Shown in pieces: positions 27,865 through 37,502 of a DNA stretch of 64,000 nt. This DNA is from an uncultured Flammeovirgaceae bacterium (GTDB taxonomy: Bacteria; Bacteroidota; Bacteroidia; Cytophagales; Cyclobacteriaceae), in the NCBI GenBank assembly GCA_937883755.1, contig CAKZYA010000001.1, positions 124,001 through 188,000 on the forward strand, written 5' to 3'. The notes beneath the pieces were generated by a model that saw only the letters and a list, made by a program, of their open reading frames with translations, was not told the origin of the DNA and did not search any database. The translations under genes were made by a program, and so were the position numbers. Position 1 is the stretch's first letter. Each line of letters opens with the position of its first letter.

Positions 27865-28836
27865 TTACCTAGGCGAATCTATTTCTTTCCAGGCCAAAGC
27901 GCTAGAACCTGACACTGCAGCATTACGATCTTCTAGTGCCGAGGGTAGAATTGATACTTTGTTCTTAAAGATTTCGAACATGTGTTCTTCCATATACTTT
28001 TTGGTAGGCTTAAAAAGGAAGTCACCAGCCTTAGCCAATCCACCCAACAGAAAAATAGCCTGGGGGCTGAAGATTGCCACCATATCGGATAGTTTGCGAC
28101 CTAATAATTCGGCTGTATAGTCGAAGGCTGCATCGGCTACGGGGTCGCCTTGCATAGCCAGTTCCGTAATCTTGGCCGCTGTTAGATCATTGAAGGTAAT
28201 GTCACGCAGTGGGGTCTCCTCAGTCATGTCGGCCAGTAGTTTGAACACGGTACGCTTGATACCAGTGGCTGATACGTAAGCTTCCAGGCAGCCTTTGCGT
28301 CCCAGACCACAAGTGCGCCCTTTTGGGTTATTCATAATATGCCCCATTTCTCCGGCAAAGCCATCGTGACCGTAGATCAAGTCACCATTTACCACGAAGC
28401 CACTACCTAACCCAGTCCCTAGGGTAATCATAATAAAATTTTTCATTCCCTTGGCTCCACCGTAAATCATCTCACCAATAGCAGCAGCGTTAGCATCATT
28501 AGTGAGTACCATGGGTACATCGTAGTACTTTTGGAATAGTTCAATGATTGGAACAACCCCCTGGAAAGTCAGATTGGGAGCATACTCAATAGTGCCAGTG
28601 AAGTAGTTACCATTAGGTGCACCAATGCCGCAGCCGACAATATTGAGCTCTTCGTTTACCGTCTCGCGAAGCTTCTCAACCTCTTCGTATACGTACTTTA
28701 AATAGGCGTCTACATCGCCAGGGGCAGTTTTTACGGTAGACACAGAGGTTTCTGCGTACATATTTCCTTCTCGGTCTACAAAGCCAAACTTGGTGTTGGT
28801 ACCACCAATATCAATGCCTAAGGCTACGTTTTTCAT
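27865..28836 (-). CDS. ROK-family sugar kinase (glucokinase-like)
   Basis: 323 residues. IDIGGTNTKFGFV (phosphate binding, residues 9-21), TNDANAAAIGE and TLGTGLGSGFV are ROK hallmarks; GHIMNNPKGRTCGLG RKGCLE is the ROK zinc region. In that motif the usual C-x-C-G-x-x-G-C has become C-G-L-G-R-K-G-C, so the second Cys is Leu178 while Cys176 and Cys183 remain. It would phosphorylate a hexose, most likely glucose, at position 6. Downstream of mscL by 52 bp in the same direction, so possibly cotranscribed. Confidence 0.93.
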   Translation of the reverse strand: MKNVALGIDIGGTNTKFGFVDREGNMYAETSVSTVKTAPGDVDAYLKYVYEEVEKLRETVNEELNIVGCGIGAPNGNYFTGTIEYAPNLTFQGVVPIIELFQKYYDVPMVLTNDANAAAIGEMIYGGAKGMKNFIMITLGTGLGSGFVVNGDLIYGHDGFAGEMGHIMNNPKGRTCGLGRKGCLEAYVSATGIKRTVFKLLADMTEETPLRDITFNDLTAAKITELAMQGDPVADAAFDYTAELLGRKLSDMVAIFSPQAIFLLGGLAKAGDFLFKPTKKYMEEHMFEIFKNKVSILPSALEDRNAAVSGSSALAWKEIDSPR

Positions 28837-28888
28837 AGGTTAGTTAGAGCGATAATAAAAAATGGGTCAGCCTATTTTAAAAATTAAT

Positions 28889-29299
28889 TTAGTTTACGGG
28901 GCGATCTTTTAACAGATCACGGATTTCAGCCAGTAATTTTTCTTCTTTAGACGGCTCCGGAGGTGCGGCTGGCTTCTCCTCCTCTTTCTTTTGAGTACTT
29001 TGGTAAGCTTTAATCACCATAAATACACTAAAAGCAATAATCAGGAAATCTATAATATTTTGAATAAAAACACCGATACGCATCACCACATTTTCTTCCT
29101 CAGTGGCTCCTTCTTTTAGTTTGATTACCAATTCGGTAAAATCAACGCCACCTAATAGTAGGCCAATCGGTGGCATTAAAACATCGGCTACGAAGGATGA
29201 AACAATTTTACCAAAGGCAGCTCCAATGATTACAGCTACTGCCAAATCAATGATGTTGCCCTTCATGACAAAGGCCTTAAATTCTTTTACAAGTCCCAT
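28889..29299 (-). CDS. mscL: large-conductance mechanosensitive channel
   Basis: 136 residues, the normal size. EFKAFVMKGNIIDLAVAVIIGAAFG is TM1 with the pore-lining glycines and valines; TM2 is IIDFLIIAFSVFMVIKA, and the C-terminal bundle ends in KEEKLLAEIRDLLKD. It releases solutes on hypo-osmotic shock. It sits between an epimerase gene and a ROK kinase on the same strand. Confidence 0.97.
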   Translation of the reverse strand: MGLVKEFKAFVMKGNIIDLAVAVIIGAAFGKIVSSFVADVLMPPIGLLLGGVDFTELVIKLKEGATEEENVVMRIGVFIQNIIDFLIIAFSVFMVIKAYQSTQKKEEEKPAAPPEPSKEEKLLAEIRDLLKDRPVN

Positions 29300-29529
29300 G
29301 ATAAATAAGTTAAGTTAGTTAGTAGTTCGTTTTTACGGCTGACCTTATTTTAGCGGTAATTTAGCAATTTTCTGTTATCCGCTACAAAAAAGTGAGTTAA
29401 GTCAAGCGTTTGTGCTACTGTGGTGTGGGCTACACTTTCTTACAGATTCATTAAAGTCTGCTCTTTTTATCTATCTCAGCAACAGAATGAGTAAAGATAA
29501 TTTATCATTTGTAGTAAGCAATAGGAATA

Positions 29530-30474
29530 CTAAGCTAACTGCTGCTGGAATGAAGTTACCATCTTCTTGATCCCTTCTGAGTAAGGGGTGGCTTCAAAAT
29601 CGGGAAATTGTTTTTGGAATTTATCAAACGAAAACACGTAGTCGGTTTCAAACTGGTATAGCATTTCGCCTACTTCGCGAATGGGTGGAATAAGCCATCC
29701 TAATCCCTGACGCAGTAAAGAAGGCATAAAACTAGCCTTAAAGTCTGTACCTAAAACTTTGTTAAACATCACAACCATTTCCTCTATTGTTATTGGTTTA
29801 CCTACGGGCAAGTGCCATACTGAACCATACGTAGAAACATCTAACGCTAGTGCTATCAAAGCCCGACCAACATCTTCAGTATAGGCATAAGTGTGCTTGA
29901 CTCCCGGTTTGACTAAAACTTGAGGTACTTTTCCCTGTAGCATCCGTTCTAAAAATCTGATATAGAACATGCTGTTAACAGCTCGGGGCCCATAAAACTC
30001 TGCTGCCCGACCAATAACCGCTTGCACTCGCTGTTCAGCTATAGCTTGTAGTAACGTGTCAGCAACCTCTTTACGGATGTGGCTTTTCTTAGCTATAGGT
30101 TGTTGCGGATGTTGCTCATCAATTGGGTTCTGGAGAGGAAGAGGCCCGTACATGTAAGCGTTATCCAAAAAAATCAACACTGCACCTTCTTTATCACAGG
30201 CTGCAATAACATTTTTTATGATGCGAGGAAATCCTCTTTTCCACACCTTTGCTGAATATGGTAATCCTACACACAAATAAACGTGGGAAGAGCCTTGTAC
30301 AGCAGTTCTCGTTTGAGCCGGATCGAGTAGGTCAGCACGTTTGTTTTCTACGTCTGGCAAATTGGTAGTGCGACTAACAGCTTTCAAGGGAAGTCCTCGG
30401 AGGGAGAGTTCATTAATAACCGCTTGCCCAACTGCCCCTGATGCGCCTAGCACAGTGTGCAACGAATTTTTCAT
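29530..30474 (-). CDS. NAD(P)-dependent epimerase/reductase (SDR-type)
   Basis: 314 residues. VLGASGAVGQAVINEL is the Rossmann GxxGxxG nucleotide-binding start; the middle (FLDNAYMYGPLPLQNP) resembles extended-SDR proteins acting on nucleotide sugars or flavonoids, and KKSHIRKEVADTLL places a Lys after a Tyr in the usual region, though the canonical Tyr-x-x-x-Lys is not clean. Substrate unknown. It follows two outer-membrane protein genes in the same direction with 12 bp between, so it may be part of that unit. Confidence 0.85.
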   Translation of the reverse strand: MKNSLHTVLGASGAVGQAVINELSLRGLPLKAVSRTTNLPDVENKRADLLDPAQTRTAVQGSSHVYLCVGLPYSAKVWKRGFPRIIKNVIAACDKEGAVLIFLDNAYMYGPLPLQNPIDEQHPQQPIAKKSHIRKEVADTLLQAIAEQRVQAVIGRAAEFYGPRAVNSMFYIRFLERMLQGKVPQVLVKPGVKHTYAYTEDVGRALIALALDVSTYGSVWHLPVGKPITIEEMVVMFNKVLGTDFKASFMPSLLRQGLGWLIPPIREVGEMLYQFETDYVFSFDKFQKQFPDFEATPYSEGIKKMVTSFQQQLA

Positions 30475-30486
30475 ACCACGGTGATT

Positions 30487-31116
30487 TTAAAATGATACGA
30501 TAATATTTCCCCCAATCTGACCACTAGTAAACCGAATCCCGTCTCCTCGCTTGTCTACCGTGCCATTGCGACCAGAATACTCAAAATGACCTTCAATACT
30601 AATTGCTGATTTCTTGAGGGGAAAAGTATATCCTATACTGCCAGTAAGCGTACTTCCGATGGCATACTGATGGATATATTGGCGAGCCTCTTCATTAAGT
30701 CGCTTAGTCGTCATTTGCCCGAAACCTATGCTGGTTCGGGTGTATAATCCTCGGTTAAACTGTTGAGAAAAAGGGTAGTATTTTAGTGACAATGCTAAGT
30801 TATAATAGTTGAACACGTAATCATCTCCTGCATCACCGCTTACTGGAGTCCCAAATGTTCCGTGAATACGAGAACCAACTCCTAATCCCTTCCATCGTTC
30901 AGGAACTACGTAGAAGCCCATCATTAAATTATTACCAATAGCCGGGTCAAAGCTTCCTCCTAAAGCAGCTTGTAACTCTTGTTGAATATTGCCAAAAAAT
31001 AGGGTTTGCCCAAATCCTAAACCTACTTCGCCGTAGATGACAGACTTATGTTTTTGGGCAGATACATACTGGCTTATTCCGATAAAGAGTACTAAGGTGA
31101 TTATTATATTTTTCAT
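30487..31116 (-). CDS. outer-membrane beta-barrel protein (tandem paralogue 1)
   Basis: 209 residues. A signal peptide ending VSAQ is followed by alternating hydrophobic strands with aromatic ends: YGEVGLGFGQTLFFG, YNLALSLKYYPFSQQFNRGLYTR and a last strand ending NIIVSF with a terminal Phe, the usual outer-membrane insertion signal. It is a paralogue of the next gene upstream (31140): shared positions include the YNYY/FNYYNL strand, FxRGLY/FNDGLY and the PERWKGLG/PEKLRGLG segment. Likely a small eight-stranded barrel; function unknown. 23 bp from its paralogue. Confidence 0.85.
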   Translation of the reverse strand: MKNIIITLVLFIGISQYVSAQKHKSVIYGEVGLGFGQTLFFGNIQQELQAALGGSFDPAIGNNLMMGFYVVPERWKGLGVGSRIHGTFGTPVSGDAGDDYVFNYYNLALSLKYYPFSQQFNRGLYTRTSIGFGQMTTKRLNEEARQYIHQYAIGSTLTGSIGYTFPLKKSAISIEGHFEYSGRNGTVDKRGDGIRFTSGQIGGNIIVSF

Positions 31117-31139
31117 GATCGATTGATTTTGATAGTAAA

Positions 31140-31775
31140 TTAAAATGTGAAACCTACGTTGAAGCTTATCTGGCTATTGATGAAATCTACTGTATCGGTA
31201 TTTCCAGTAATTTCAGCATTGCGGTTGGAGTATTCGTATGATAAGTCTAGATTCAAGGCATTATGGTTACCGTTCAGTGGAATGGAGTAGCCCAAACCAC
31301 CTAGTACCGTAATACCCAAGGCATTTTGAAATTCGCGGGTATTAGTGTTACCAAAGCTATACTTCTCAGTGCCTTGTCCCCAGCCAATATTAGCGGTTAC
31401 GTATAGCCCATCATTAAAGCGTTTGGTAATAAAATAATCGCGAATGCTGATTCCTATGTGGTAGTAATTGTAGGTGTAGGTTTCTTGGTTACTGCCGTTA
31501 TTGGGACGAGCAACAAATGCCCGTACTCCCGTGCCAATGCCTAACCCTCGAAGCTTTTCAGGGGCCCAGTAGTAAAAAGTAGCTAGCGTAATTCCGTCAT
31601 TGCGCCCGAAGCCACGCTGGTCGTTCCGCTCTTCTTTCTCAGATAAAATTCCAGAGAAAAATGTGTTTCCGTAGCCTACACTGACACTGCCGTATACGGG
31701 TAATTTTGAGACAGATTCCTGACCGTAGCTATGGGTAGCCAGTCCTAAAAGAATGACAATAAGTGCATACTTCAT
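31140..31775 (-). CDS. outer-membrane beta-barrel protein (tandem paralogue 2)
   Basis: 211 residues with a signal peptide (THSYGQ) and the same strand organisation as the protein at 30487, ending FNVGFTF. It lies directly downstream of a Crp/Fnr gene (85 bp away). Its upstream region carries AAGTCAACGTTTT, 18 nt, then ATCTTTG (31836-31848 and 31811-31817, minus strand), the same architecture seen before the gene at 49347, suggesting control by the neighbouring regulator. Confidence 0.85.
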   Translation of the reverse strand: MKYALIVILLGLATHSYGQESVSKLPVYGSVSVGYGNTFFSGILSEKEERNDQRGFGRNDGITLATFYYWAPEKLRGLGIGTGVRAFVARPNNGSNQETYTYNYYHIGISIRDYFITKRFNDGLYVTANIGWGQGTEKYSFGNTNTREFQNALGITVLGGLGYSIPLNGNHNALNLDLSYEYSNRNAEITGNTDTVDFINSQISFNVGFTF

Positions 31776-31810
31776 GATGTAACGATATTAGATGGGTAAT
31801 CAATTCGTTA

Positions 31811-31848
31811 CAAAGATGCGGGTTGGGAGCAGGAGAAAACGTTGACTT
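31811..31848 (-). promoter_or_regulatory. Crp/Fnr-linked promoter motif of the OMP gene at 31775
   Basis: Minus-strand sequence AAGTCAACGTTTT (31848-31836), 18 nt, then ATCTTTG (31817-31811); the last is the -7 element. The same arrangement with one mismatch (AAGTGAACGTTTT, 18 nt, ATCTTTG) precedes the gene at 49347, which also follows a Crp/Fnr gene. The AACGTT core is palindromic. Confidence 0.55.
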
Positions 31849-31859
31849 GAGTTAAGAAA

Positions 31860-32450
31860 TCAGGTATTATCTGCCATTCTTTTACGAATGCGGCTGAGCG
31901 ATTCAGGTTTAATACCTAAGTAGGAAGCAATATAATGCTGGGGGATTCGGCTAATTACTTTAGGGCGCTCTCTTAGTAAAGTCTGGTATCGCTCTTCGGG
32001 TGTTTGGTTAAGAAAAGAATTGTTGCGGGCTTTCACTCCCAGAAAAGCATTCTCGGCGATGAGGCGGCCAAACCGCTCTAATTTAGGAATCTCATCAAAA
32101 AGCTGTAGCAGTGATTTTCGGCTTAGCAGAAGAAGCTCGCTAGCTTCCAAAGCCTGGATATTTTCGGAAGAAGGTTGCCCGGTGATGTAGCTTTCAAAAT
32201 CAGTATACCAAGCACCCTCGAAAAAGAATTGTCCTGTCTTATCTTCACCTTCCAGATTAAAGAAGTACCGTAAACAGCCTCGACTGATAAAATATGCATT
32301 CCGACACACCTCGCCTTCTTGCAGTAGTACCTCTTTCTTTTTTAGCGATTTGTAAACAAGTTGCTGTGTGAATTTTTCAAATTCAGAAGGGGTGAGATCG
32401 ACAAACTGTGATAGATTTTCTTTTACCATTTGGTAGCCGATCTCACTCAT
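31860..32450 (-). CDS. Crp/Fnr family transcriptional regulator
   Basis: 196 residues: a cyclic-nucleotide-binding-like beta-roll (KKEVLLQEGEVCRNAYFISRGCLRYFF) and a C-terminal winged-helix region (IPQHYIASYLGIKPESLSRIRKRM). Ligand unknown; many such short Bacteroidota regulators act on a neighbouring gene. It is transcribed just before two outer-membrane protein genes and starts 10 bp after xylA. Its recognition helix PESLSRIRKR resembles PQSLSRLRAR of the second regulator at 48692, which fits with a shared operator. Confidence 0.9.
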   Translation of the reverse strand: MSEIGYQMVKENLSQFVDLTPSEFEKFTQQLVYKSLKKKEVLLQEGEVCRNAYFISRGCLRYFFNLEGEDKTGQFFFEGAWYTDFESYITGQPSSENIQALEASELLLLSRKSLLQLFDEIPKLERFGRLIAENAFLGVKARNNSFLNQTPEERYQTLLRERPKVISRIPQHYIASYLGIKPESLSRIRKRMADNT

Positions 32451-32460
32451 ACTTACCGAT

Positions 32461-33780
32461 TTATTTGATGTAGTTATTAATTAACATTTCGAACAATTCA
32501 ATTTTTCCGCTGCGCCGTTGAGGCTCACCGTTTTCGGCCGCTAAGTCACGCAAATCTTCTAAACTTAGATTACCTTGTTCGTACGCAGCTCCTTTTCCAC
32601 TGTCGTATGAAGCGTAGCGTTCTTGCTTCATTTTTAGGAAGTTAGAGTTTTCCAGAATATCGTGAGCGATCAGTAAGCCCCGGGCAAACGTATCCATCCC
32701 CACGATGTGAGCGATGAATAAATCTTCCAGATCGCTAGAAGTACGCCGAACTTTGGCATCAAAGTTTAATCCGCCGGGAGCAATACCGCCTTGCTGGAGA
32801 ATCACCATCATGGCGTGGATACAGTCGTACAGATCCGTTGGGAAATAATCAGTATCCCAACCGTTTTGATTATCACCTAGATTGGCATCCACACTGCCGA
32901 GCATACCTGCGTCGGAGGCAGTTTGGAGGTCGTGGGCGAAGGTGTGTCCCGCCAGGATCGCATGATTTTGCTCTACGTTAATCTGAAAATCATCGGCTAA
33001 TCCTTGTTGGTGGAGAAAGCCAACTACCGTGGCTGAATCAAAATCGTACTGATGCTTGCTGGGCTCGGCAGGTTTAGGCTCGATGAGATAATTTCCTTTA
33101 AAACCGATTTTACGTCCGTAGTCCCGCGCCATGCGGAGAAACTGACCGAGATGATCTAACTCCCGCTTCATGTTGGTATTGATAAGTGCAGCGTAGCCTT
33201 CCCGTCCGCCCCAGAACACGTAGTTTTCACCACCTAATTCCACAGTAGCATCCAGGGCTGCTTTCACCTGCGCCCCGCCGTGGCAGAGCACCGCAAAATC
33301 GGGGTTGGTAGAAGCACCGTTCATGTAACGAGGGTGGGAGAACAAATTAGCTGTTCCCCACAGTAACTTTACTCCGGTGGCTTGCTGATGCTCTTTCGCC
33401 AGCGATACGATTTCCTGTAAGTTTTTCTCTGATTCGCTCACCGAGCTACCTTCGGGAGCAATATCGCGGTCGTGAAAGCAGTAGTAGGGAGCATTTATTT
33501 TGGTGAAGAACTCGAAAGCAGCTTCTAGGCGGGCTTTGGCTACATCCATTGGGTCGCTATGCTTTGCCCAGGGAAGTTCGCGGGTGCCTGTGCCAAAAGG
33601 GTCGCTATTCTCGTTACAGAAGCTGTGCCAGTAGGCAATAGCAAAGCGCAGATGCTCCTTCATGGTTTTATCACCAATCAGTCGATTCTCATCGTAGTAG
33701 CGAAAAGCTAATATATTATCAGTCTCTGGTCCTTCGTACTGAATGGGGTTAATGTTAGGAAAAAATGCGTTCGTGCTCAT
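32461..33780 (-). CDS. xylA: xylose isomerase
   Basis: 439 residues, the long (class II) type. Key stretches: [13 protein letters not shown] with the catalytic His and Asp, [19 protein letters not shown], and [20 protein letters not shown] carrying metal ligands; [17 protein letters not shown] and [11 protein letters not shown] complete the active site. It converts D-xylose to D-xylulose. Followed by a Crp/Fnr gene and preceded by xylB 150 bp upstream on the same strand, with a repetitive spacer between; no xylose transporter is in the unit. Confidence 0.97.
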   Translation of the reverse strand: MSTNAFFPNINPIQYEGPETDNILAFRYYDENRLIGDKTMKEHLRFAIAYWHSFCNENSDPFGTGTRELPWAKHSDPMDVAKARLEAAFEFFTKINAPYYCFHDRDIAPEGSSVSESEKNLQEIVSLAKEHQQATGVKLLWGTANLFSHPRYMNGASTNPDFAVLCHGGAQVKAALDATVELGGENYVFWGGREGYAALINTNMKRELDHLGQFLRMARDYGRKIGFKGNYLIEPKPAEPSKHQYDFDSATVVGFLHQQGLADDFQINVEQNHAILAGHTFAHDLQTASDAGMLGSVDANLGDNQNGWDTDYFPTDLYDCIHAMMVILQQGGIAPGGLNFDAKVRRTSSDLEDLFIAHIVGMDTFARGLLIAHDILENSNFLKMKQERYASYDSGKGAAYEQGNLSLEDLRDLAAENGEPQRRSGKIELFEMLINNYIK

Positions 33781-33929
33781 GTTATTGAATTATTAAATGG
33801 TTCGATTTTTAATTGCTGGATTCTAGGTTTAGAAGGTTGAAAGGTTCCAGATTTTTGTCTTGGTGTGTATTTCTTTAGACTTCGGTTTTCCAACTTTCTA
33901 CCTTTTCAAGTTTCTCATTTTACATTTCC

Positions 33930-35423
33930 TCATAGGTGTTTTTTCAACTCGGTTAGCCACTGACTGTAAGCCTCAGCGTAAGCCGCTTGCTTATTACTCT
34001 CCGGTTCAATTTGGTCAATTTGCTGTAAGTGGGCGAATGCTTCTTCGGGATCGTTGTACTCTCTGGAACCGATTCCTGCACCCCTAGCGGCTCCGGCGGC
34101 TCCATCAGTATCATATAGCTCTATGGTGGCACTCGTAGTGTTAGCAAAAGTTTCGCGGAAAATAGGGCTGAGGAACATATTAGCCTTGCCGGCTTTGACT
34201 CGGCTCGCCTGAACTCCCATCCCTTCCATAATATCCAGACTATACTTCAAAGCAAACACAATTCCCTCTTGAGCGGCTCGGAGAATGTGTGACGTATTAT
34301 GCGTATTGAATTCTACTCCACTGATGTGTGCTCCGATTTCAGCGTTGGCTAACGGACGCTCGGCTCCGTTTCCGAAAGGTAAAATGACCACACCCGCTGA
34401 TCCGATCGGCGCTTGTCCAGCCCGTTGATTCATCTCTTCGTAAGAAAGCTGGTCGAGTAGTAGCTGGTGTTTAAGCCAACTATTGAGAATTCCGGTGCCG
34501 TTTACACAAGCTAAAATGCCATAACGAGGTGATTTCTGACTATAGTTGACGTGAGCAAAACTATTTACCCGCGACTGAGAGTCGTATTCTAGCTGATCAC
34601 TCACTCCGTAAATTACACCAGAAGTACCAGCAGTAGTAGCCACTTCGCCCGGTTTTAGCACATTGAGCGATAGAGCATTATTTGGCTGATCTCCCGCTCG
34701 GTACGCTACCGGAATATTGGCTGGAATGCCGAGATTTTCAGCTACATTTGATTGAACTCTACCTTGTTCGCCAAAAGTAGGAACCTGCTCGGGAATTAAG
34801 TCTTGATCTATCTGATAGTAATCCAGTAATTTTTGCGAAGGCGAATCCGACTTAAAATCCCAGAAAATTCCTTCGGAAAGCCCCGAAACCGTAGTGTTTA
34901 TCTCCCCGGTTAGCTTCATAGCGATATAATCGCCGGGTAGCATAATTTTATGAATCTGCTCGTAAAGCTGAGGCTCATTCTCCTGCACCCAGCGCAGCTT
35001 AGATGCGGTGAAGTTTCCGGGGGAATTTAGTAGGTGCGATAAACACCAATCTTGTCCTAATCCATTAAAGGCACGCTCACCAATATGTACTGCCCGACTA
35101 TCGCACCAAATAATAGATGGGCGTAAAGCCTGCTGATTTTTATCCACTACTACCAAACCATGCATCTGATAAGAGATACCAATTGCAACCACTCGTTGTA
35201 GTGCTTCGCTGTTGGCTTGTTTTAGCTGGTGGGTCGCTTTCGTTAAATGCTCCCACCACAAATCGGGATGTTGCTCGGCCCAACCTTCTTGGAGGGCATC
35301 CATTGGTAATTCTTGGGCGGGAGAGGTAGCTGACGCAGTTATTTTACCTGAATCGGTCTGGACTAAGCTGGCTTTAATAGAAGAGCTTCCAATATCGTAT
35401 CCGAGTAAGTAAGTGGTAGGCAT
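33930..35423 (-). CDS. xylB: xylulokinase
   Basis: Start chosen at the ATG at 35423 (497 residues); the upstream ATG at 35459 gives an N-terminus ahead of the conserved first strand. FGGY-family motifs: GYDIGSSSIKASLV (first phosphate loop), WCDSRA, GLSEGIFWDF, and the C-terminal FETF-like LSPIFRETFANTT and DTDGAAGAARGAGIG. It phosphorylates D-xylulose to xylulose 5-phosphate for the pentose phosphate pathway. Works with xylA, its downstream neighbour. Confidence 0.95.
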   Translation of the reverse strand: MPTTYLLGYDIGSSSIKASLVQTDSGKITASATSPAQELPMDALQEGWAEQHPDLWWEHLTKATHQLKQANSEALQRVVAIGISYQMHGLVVVDKNQQALRPSIIWCDSRAVHIGERAFNGLGQDWCLSHLLNSPGNFTASKLRWVQENEPQLYEQIHKIMLPGDYIAMKLTGEINTTVSGLSEGIFWDFKSDSPSQKLLDYYQIDQDLIPEQVPTFGEQGRVQSNVAENLGIPANIPVAYRAGDQPNNALSLNVLKPGEVATTAGTSGVIYGVSDQLEYDSQSRVNSFAHVNYSQKSPRYGILACVNGTGILNSWLKHQLLLDQLSYEEMNQRAGQAPIGSAGVVILPFGNGAERPLANAEIGAHISGVEFNTHNTSHILRAAQEGIVFALKYSLDIMEGMGVQASRVKAGKANMFLSPIFRETFANTTSATIELYDTDGAAGAARGAGIGSREYNDPEEAFAHLQQIDQIEPESNKQAAYAEAYSQWLTELKKHL

Positions 35424-35530
35424 AGCAGGCGGTTGTATCAAAAGGGAAGCAAGATACAAGCTTTGATAGATTTAGAAAAGTTTTCCTTCAATAGGATACA
35501 GCCTGCAAAGGCATAGGTTAAAATGGATTG

Positions 35531-36490
35531 TTACGTTTTTGGCGAATCAGAGGGTAGCCAGACAACTTTTTGCTTTGATGTGTGAGATTTGGTGAGAATA
35601 TGCTGGTAAAGATCGGGTCGGCGGGCTTGCTGGTATCGGTATCCTCCGGCTTGAGTGAGTTTCTCAGGAACGCAAGTAGCGGTGATTACCTCATTACCTA
35701 AGTGGCGGCATTCAGCAATAATATCTCCGAAGGGATCTAAAATCATGGAGCAACCATTCTTTAGCTGATCGTCGTCCATCCCGATAGCGTTAGTGAAAAC
35801 GGCGTAGAGGGCATTGTCATAAGCCCGGGCAGGAAGCCACTTCATAAGCCAAGCCCGGCCTTTCAATCCGTCAAACTCGTGGCGTAAACTGGTGGGGTCA
35901 TTCTCACGATCGTTCCAATCGGCAGTAAAGAATCCGGCACCAGGGCGGGTAGAAGGAGTACCCATTGTCACGTGGGGCATAAACAGTATATCAGCTCCTA
36001 ACAGCCGGGTAGCCCGGGCATTTTCGAGAATATTGTTATCGTAGCAGATAAGGACTCCGCACTTCCAGCCGTGTATGGTAAAAGTAGTGTACTCATCGCC
36101 GGGAGTGAGTTGAGGGTGGATGAAGGGGTGCAGCTTACGGTACCGAGCAACCAGACCACTGGCATCTACACAGACGTAGGTGTTGTAGACTTTCCCTGCT
36201 TCGTCCCGTTCAAACAAACCGGCTAGCAAAGTTAAGTCTAGTTCTTGAGCTAGTTGAATAAGCCACTGCGTACTTTCACCATCGGGCACTGGTTCTGCCA
36301 CCTCTTGCAACTCGGCGAAAGAAAGGTGACGAGCGAAGGCATAGCCTGATAAGCAACACTCATGAAAAGCAGCTACTTGAGCGTTCTGCTGCTTGGCTTG
36401 CTCAGCCAGTTGCCGAAGACTCTCTCGGTTACGTAGCTTATCAGCATTATGGTGTTCAAACTGAGCAGTGGCAATCCGTAGGGGCTGCAT
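35531..36490 (-). CDS. carbon-nitrogen hydrolase (nitrilase superfamily)
   Basis: 319 residues. The Glu-Lys-Cys triad of the superfamily is visible: FHECCLSGYAF (Glu44), YRKLHPF (Lys) and GVLICYDNN (Cys). It hydrolyses an amide or nitrile, possibly a N-carbamoyl or amidated substrate; the aliphatic-amidase-like central region does not settle this. Cytoplasmic. It follows a secreted small protein gene at 36502-36966 by 11 bp and probably shares its promoter at 36985-37015. Confidence 0.92.
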   Translation of the reverse strand: MQPLRIATAQFEHHNADKLRNRESLRQLAEQAKQQNAQVAAFHECCLSGYAFARHLSFAELQEVAEPVPDGESTQWLIQLAQELDLTLLAGLFERDEAGKVYNTYVCVDASGLVARYRKLHPFIHPQLTPGDEYTTFTIHGWKCGVLICYDNNILENARATRLLGADILFMPHVTMGTPSTRPGAGFFTADWNDRENDPTSLRHEFDGLKGRAWLMKWLPARAYDNALYAVFTNAIGMDDDQLKNGCSMILDPFGDIIAECRHLGNEVITATCVPEKLTQAGGYRYQQARRPDLYQHILTKSHTSKQKVVWLPSDSPKT

Positions 36491-36501
36491 AATTTGTAAC
36501 G

Positions 36502-36966
36502 TTAAAGGTTCTCTTGCCAGGGAACGATAGAGAAGCCCGCTAATTGCTCAGCTTCGTTCATAACTACCCGTACCTCTGGTTGGGCATTATCCCGTTCAAA
36601 CTCTCCTCGAAATCGAAAAATGTAATAAGTAGGAGTGGTGGTTGTCCGAAAAGCCTGCTCAAAAGTAACGGATTGATAGTCTCCGAATAAATCTCGGATG
36701 GCACTGTAGGTCTGTAACTGTTTTTCAGCACTCAATTCCCCCTGCACCGCCGCAATTGCCTCTGACTCTTTAAGAATGTAGGGTTCACCTGCTTTTTGGG
36801 CAGTTAGTAAGGTATTAGTTAAATTCTGGGCTGTTTCAAGGGGAGCAGATTGTAGAGCATCCCCGGTAAGTTCTTCATAATTGTTTTGGGCTGAACTAGG
36901 AAGTTGTAGTAGTAATCCACTCAAAATGAATAGTATTTTGACAATGGTCATGGTTGTAGAGGTCAA
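36502..36966 (-). CDS. secreted hypothetical protein
   Basis: 154 residues with a signal peptide (LLLQLPSSAQ); an inner ATG at 36951 is an equally good start. The rest is an alpha/beta domain with a Tyr/Phe-rich beta strand (TPTYYIFRFRGEFERDNA), typical of NTF2-like or DUF3887-like secreted proteins. No function can be assigned. A strong promoter precedes it. Likely cotranscribed with the nitrilase gene. Confidence 0.75.
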   Translation of the reverse strand: MTSTTMTIVKILFILSGLLLQLPSSAQNNYEELTGDALQSAPLETAQNLTNTLLTAQKAGEPYILKESEAIAAVQGELSAEKQLQTYSAIRDLFGDYQSVTFEQAFRTTTTPTYYIFRFRGEFERDNAQPEVRVVMNEAEQLAGFSIVPWQENL

Positions 36967-36984
36967 TTATTCATGCGACGTAGC

Positions 36985-37015
36985 CAAAGTTATTGATAAT
37001 TTGTTATCGTGCCAA
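36985..37015 (-). promoter_or_regulatory. Bacteroidota-type promoter of the 36966 unit
   Basis: On the minus strand TTG (37015-37013), 20 nt, then TAACTTTG (36992-36985), an exact TAnnTTTG, reads into the gene starting at 36966. Both elements and the 20-nt gap match the consensus; transcription would begin near 36978. Confidence 0.75.
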
Positions 37016-37502
37016 TGAAAATAAAATGTACGGCGGTGAAAAATTAGGTTTAGATGATATACTGCTGTTTTCCATCAAGAATAAACGCCATTCAAAATTT
37101 TCAATATAAAACAAGGACTAGAGGGGGTTCTAAATGTGAGGGAAGATACGGATTAATAGTCTCCGTTCTAAAATGAATGAGTGAAATAGTAGCTGATTAG
37201 TTGACAGGAACAAAAGCTGTACACAGCATGCTGCGTACTTATCGTAGTATAAATGATACCAGAAGAGCGATAGTATAAATTAAAATTCATAGATAACTTC
37301 ACTAATAGTCGTATAATTTGAGATTATCATAATAAGAAAAGCATAAAAGTTTCTACCCGATACTGCTTAAAATACTAACAATGATATTATTAAATCTTGC
37401 CATAATTCACCTAATAAAATAAGGCATCTTCAGTTCTGTAGGGTGGTTTGAGATTTGTGGGTTATGACTCAACTGATATTTTTCTCAAACTGCAACCAAA
37501 CA
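37016..37502. other. AT-rich gene-free spacer
   Basis: No gene or RNA candidate. No TAnnTTTG site was found at a fitting distance from the start at 37503. Confidence 0.4.
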
